Assembly: GCA_030141605.1 (NCBI GenBank)
Contig: JAQGDQ010000588.1
Coordinates: forward strand, 1-64,000
DNA: 64,000 nucleotides
Direction of reading: 5' to 3'
Source of the DNA: Tubiluchus corallicola
Taxonomy: Eukaryota > Priapulida > Priapulimorpha > Priapulimorphida > Tubiluchidae
Shown here piece after piece: positions 61,901 through 64,000 of the stretch. The notes beneath the pieces are model-generated. The model worked only from the letters and a program-made list of their open reading frames with translations, made no database searches and was not told where the DNA came from. The translations under genes and the position numbers were made by a program. The stretch's first letter is position 1; the number at the start of each line of letters is the position of its first letter.

Positions 61901-62928
61901 ATTCGTATAAAGATGTTGTTAGGTAGACCTGGATCAGGTCTCAGCTTTAGGATTTCATAGCAGACTTACAATGAATCTGTGAGGATCGTGAAAGAGATGA
62001 GTGGCTTAGGAATAGTATTCTTACTTTGTATGGAGGTGATTTTTGCTTAAGTTCCCATGCAAGTCATACTGAAAATACTTACAATAAATGTTGCTTTTAG
62101 TTCTTCATCTATTCTTGTGTTGCGCTAGTGGTATAATTACTGATTTCATGGTTGTATTGCTGTGACTGCATTAAAATTAATTTCAGCATTGTTAACTAAA
62201 TTTAAACAACATTTTGGTATGGTTATGTGGATGTATGAGAAAGCAAATTTTGGTGGTCGAATCATGACCATAAACTTATGGTCAATGTTGAAATTTAAGG
62301 GGACTGTCTCTACAACTTGATGTGCAGATGATAGTTTATTAATATCTGCAATTTTTTTTTACCATGTTGTCTAGTTTTAAGTTTAACATTTTCTTAATGT
62401 TGTGTTTTTCAACGTTTGCAAGTAAGTTGGTAAAATTTACTGAAAAATTAAAGTGGTCAAATTTTTAGGAGTTTTCATTTTAACATTTAAACAAATTTCC
62501 TAAATCTTACCAGCACAGTGAATCACGAGTAAAACACTCAGTTATTTAAAACAATGTTTAATAACTGATTTTTTTGTTTTTTATTCTACCCTTTTGTTAC
62601 ATTCGAAAAATGATTTATGCAAATAAGTGAAAGCTAGCAAGTGACCTATTTTCTTTCACCTGAGAGATTTGCAACCTTGATTTGTTTGCAAAGAAGATTG
62701 TTTCCAAGTGAATGATGTGGCCATGCATAAGCGTACATACTGCCCAGTGTATTATAAGTAAACTGTTTGTTCATCACTATATTTGAGTTTCCAGCAACAT
62801 GTATTACGTACATTTGCGTACCTGCTTTTTCCTGTACTTAACATCAACATTTCGTCTGTTTCCAGAGCAACTGCCCGGCAGCGGTTCATGCTTTTCGTCA
62901 TCGAAATATTGACGGACAGAAGTTTTTG
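54938..62928 (+). CDS. SAM-domain protein, first two coding exons, runs off the right edge
   Basis: Exon 1 54938-55015 (26 codons; ATG with G at -3) and exon 2 62866-62928 (21 codons) join in phase 0 across a 7.85 kb intron with CAG|GTTCGT and CCAG acceptor; exon 2 ends in a consensus GTGAGT donor. The joined protein has FWSASDVVSWL then CPAAVHAFRHRNIDGQKFL, the first three to four helices of a sterile alpha motif (W-x(3)-D-V-x(2)-W-L and I-D-G-x(2)-F/L-L). SAM domains mediate protein-protein oligomerisation. The C-x-x-A-V-x(5)-I-D-G-x-x-F-L spacing recalls the SLP-76/BLNK adaptor type, but connector-enhancer and other SAM proteins remain possible. The rest lies outside the window. No symbol is given. 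Confidence 0.72.
55376..55822 (+). repeat. Degenerate tandem repeat, three copies of about 145-155 bp
   Basis: Unit ends at TTGAATT(C/T)AG, TTGAATTTAAG and CATTTAAG (55520, 55664, 55818). Shared blocks inside each unit are GAATTCTGCATxG or equivalent, GGAGTCAGATTTTCGA and (T/G)CCATTTT or TGCCATCTT. Copies are about 70% alike by eye. It lies in intron 1 of the SAM-domain gene. Confidence 0.65.
55898..55961. repeat. CA dinucleotide microsatellite
   Basis: About 32 uninterrupted CA units in intron 1 of the SAM-domain gene. Confidence 0.98.
56628..57632. mobile_element. Fold-back-like element with about 200 bp inverted arms
   Basis: The left arm (about 56628-56835) and right arm (about 57425-57632) are imperfect inverse copies. 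Shared blocks include CTGGACAA(A/C)AATAGTG, AATTTTTGCACAGAC, CA(T)ATTAAAAATCC, AAAGTTATGGG, (G)CCAATGCAGCA and GTCAAAATAACACAAC. The interior holds a transposon-type Cys-rich reading frame (56944-57238). The inner part of the right arm is repeated once (57269-57403 and 57404-57520, period about 135). Ends and target duplication are not fixed. Confidence 0.7.
56944..57238 (+). pseudogene. Cys-rich C-terminal fragment of a transposon-associated protein
   Basis: Two overlapping frames give HLQAMIWKKL, then P-x(4)-WGYE, LPIMPDSAPA and, after a frameshift near 57060, LYCMAACHRQTCQNKEEL. This order (HLQxMxWK, FGWE, P(I/V), xAPxEL, C-x-C, then a C-x(2-3)-C cluster ending C-x-N) is the tail of a protein family common in predicted gene sets of corals, molluscs and other invertebrates and usually regarded as transposon-derived; the same family carries HEEADTR. 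The family has no agreed name that I can give. The fragment is broken and lies inside inverted arms. Confidence 0.5.
57664..57785. repeat. Loose ATC trinucleotide repeat
   Basis: TCA/ATC units in several short runs (57674-57692, 57739-57755, 57769-57780). Short open frames on both strands come from this repeat. Confidence 0.7.
57786..60727. other. Intron 1 of the SAM-domain gene, no further feature recognised
   Basis: A few open stretches (for example plus 58861-59124) show no family motif or consistent splice signals. AT-rich tracts at 59860-60120. Confidence 0.35.
60728..61964 (-). CDS. Last exons of an unidentified minus-strand gene nested in the SAM-gene intron
   Basis: Three exon-like blocks on the minus strand: 61964-61871 (donor GTAAGG), 61412-61378 (35 nt, TTGTTAG acceptor, GTAAGC donor) and a terminal exon ending at TAA 60728-60730. 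The terminal block is open for 69-74 codons with a purine-first codon pattern: DTDRYRILKEAGHNVPIQAI, then a Glu/Lys/Ala-rich helical tail ending EKGILLSD. Two acceptors are possible for it (60936 or 60952), giving different upstream frames. The first keeps a better codon pattern upstream (LRPDPGLPNNIFIRIAPKK, IDEAANLHQSS). I do not recognise the family. A TAA directly followed by AATAAA-like sequence (GAAATAAAAC) supports a true gene end. Confidence 0.42.
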
Positions 62929-63116
62929 GTGAGTTTGACCTGTTTGAGGCAGAATGCGTTCCTAGGTATTCTTGATGTGCTGCAGTTATTTAGTCAATTT
63001 GAATAATGGCCTTTGTGTGACATGAAACATATTTTGGCCGTACACGTGTACTCCTTAGTGTTCGGCCATGGATGTCTGGCAGCCAAAGTGTCTTTATTAA
63101 TTTCTTGTAGTAAGTA

Positions 63117-63205
63117 AGATAAAATGAGACAGATTCGGTGAGGTGCTGTGAGGTATGATGAGATAAGGTGAGGTGAGGTAAGAGAAGATAAGATAAAATA
63201 AGAAA
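63117..63205. repeat. Pentanucleotide GAGGT/GATAA minisatellite
   Basis: Runs of (G)GTGAG and GATAA units, about 90 bp, imperfect, in intron 2 of the SAM-domain gene. The flanking sequence to the right edge shows no exon. Confidence 0.8.
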
Positions 63206-64000
63206 CTATTTAAAACTCTGTGACCCTTAAACGGGTATGAAATTTACCCTCTTTACGTGAGTGCCAAGTATAGAACAAGGTGTTGATAATTTACAACACA
63301 AATTAAAACACAACAACAAAACTACAATAAAAAGAAATTAAGTAAAAACATGGTTACTTAGAATTTATTAAAGCAGATTTTTAAAAACACTTGTAACACT
63401 AAGCTTTAACAAACTATTAAAAGATTTCAGGTTCACGAAAGTATAATCAATGAATGGTATTGTAACACATACCTTGCTGCATTTTATAAGATTTTTTCCT
63501 AATTTCTCTCTGCAAACAATACACTAGTTAATCACCTAAGCAGTAAATTAATACACTTCTAGTTGGCAGAAATTGTTGTAGCTTCGTTGAATAATGGTCT
63601 TTATCTTATTTGAATCTGCTTCTCTTTACTGATAAGACACGTTTTGAAAACAGAAAGTAGCTTTTTGACATAAAAAACTTATTAAGCAGTGGCAGTTGAC
63701 TTAGTAGGTAAGCTTCCGAGGAAAAAGTACATAGGCCCATTGATTTTTCGTTTTTCGTCCATAAAATGTTATTATAAACTTATAAAGGGACTGTACTTGT
63801 TTTTTTATGTGTTTAAATTAATATAGTTTGATCAAAAGCATAATGCAGTTGTCATCCAGGTTGTTTAGTGTAATTATTGTTTCAATCCACTTTGAAGCAA
63901 AATTTTTAATAGTGTGGAGTTCAAATGGGTTCAAAGGTCAAAATCGAGGAATTATTTAAAGGTACCTTTTCCAGTATTTGTAGTTTTTTAGTGGTAGGAT
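63206..64000. other. Intron 2 of the SAM-domain gene to the window edge
   Basis: No exon completing the SAM domain was found; nothing else recognised. Confidence 0.4.

Noticed and set aside
61871-61928. Alternative frame VYLTTSLYELPQKK for the nested minus-strand exon
   Set aside because: Splices in phase to the 60952 acceptor, but its codons lack the purine-first pattern seen in the other frame; kept only as an alternative.
1-64000. CRISPR array, bacterial operon or viral genome
   Set aside because: The only regular direct repeats are microsatellites and degenerate minisatellites without unique spacers; genes have introns and animal domains.

Overview
This looks like nuclear DNA from a marine invertebrate animal. 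It is roughly two-thirds AT by eye. Its genes have many GT-AG introns, several decayed non-LTR retrotransposons, non-autonomous DNA transposons with terminal inverted repeats, and long microsatellites. The protein families (Not homeobox, UBAP1 of ESCRT-I, an ACBD6-like protein, a C-type lectin, a SYCE3-like protein) are animal families. I cannot name the phylum from the sequence alone. Nothing bacterial or viral was recognised.

Layout. 1-2.6 kb: a fairly young LINE (endonuclease C-terminus plus reverse transcriptase). 4.0-4.15 kb (minus): first coding exon of an ACBD6-like gene with a CRE and an E-box just upstream. 6.0-6.9 kb (minus): an intact, intronless, secreted C-type lectin with a TATA-like promoter. 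8.5-13.5 kb: a repeat-rich block (a degenerate 14-15 bp satellite, a decayed LINE on the minus strand, CT-rich minisatellites, a long ACAT microsatellite). 15.0-20.5 kb: a complete three-exon Not homeobox gene with a transposon in each intron. 20.5-34.6 kb: no gene recognised; it holds a hAT-type MITE, microsatellites, another degenerate satellite and a 655 bp inverted-repeat element. 34.7-36.4 kb: a two-exon, 92-residue protein resembling the synaptonemal complex protein SYCE3, with a 57 bp near-perfect palindrome and a hAT-type MITE in its coding intron. 38.2-39.7 kb: a 1.45 kb inverted-repeat element packed with small palindromes. 41.0-41.9 kb: a broken LINE. 42.7-52.0 kb: a complete ten-exon UBAP1 gene, 556 residues. 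54.9-62.9 kb: the first two coding exons of a SAM-domain gene running off the right edge. Its first intron holds a fold-back element with a transposon-type Cys-rich reading frame, and the last exons of an unidentified minus-strand gene.

The genes are single-copy animal genes with unrelated roles (lipid binding, sugar recognition, axial patterning, meiosis, endosomal sorting, signalling). They do not form an operon or a functional cluster. Exon models were built by hand from splice signals, reading-frame phase and remembered family motifs. No search or alignment program was run.
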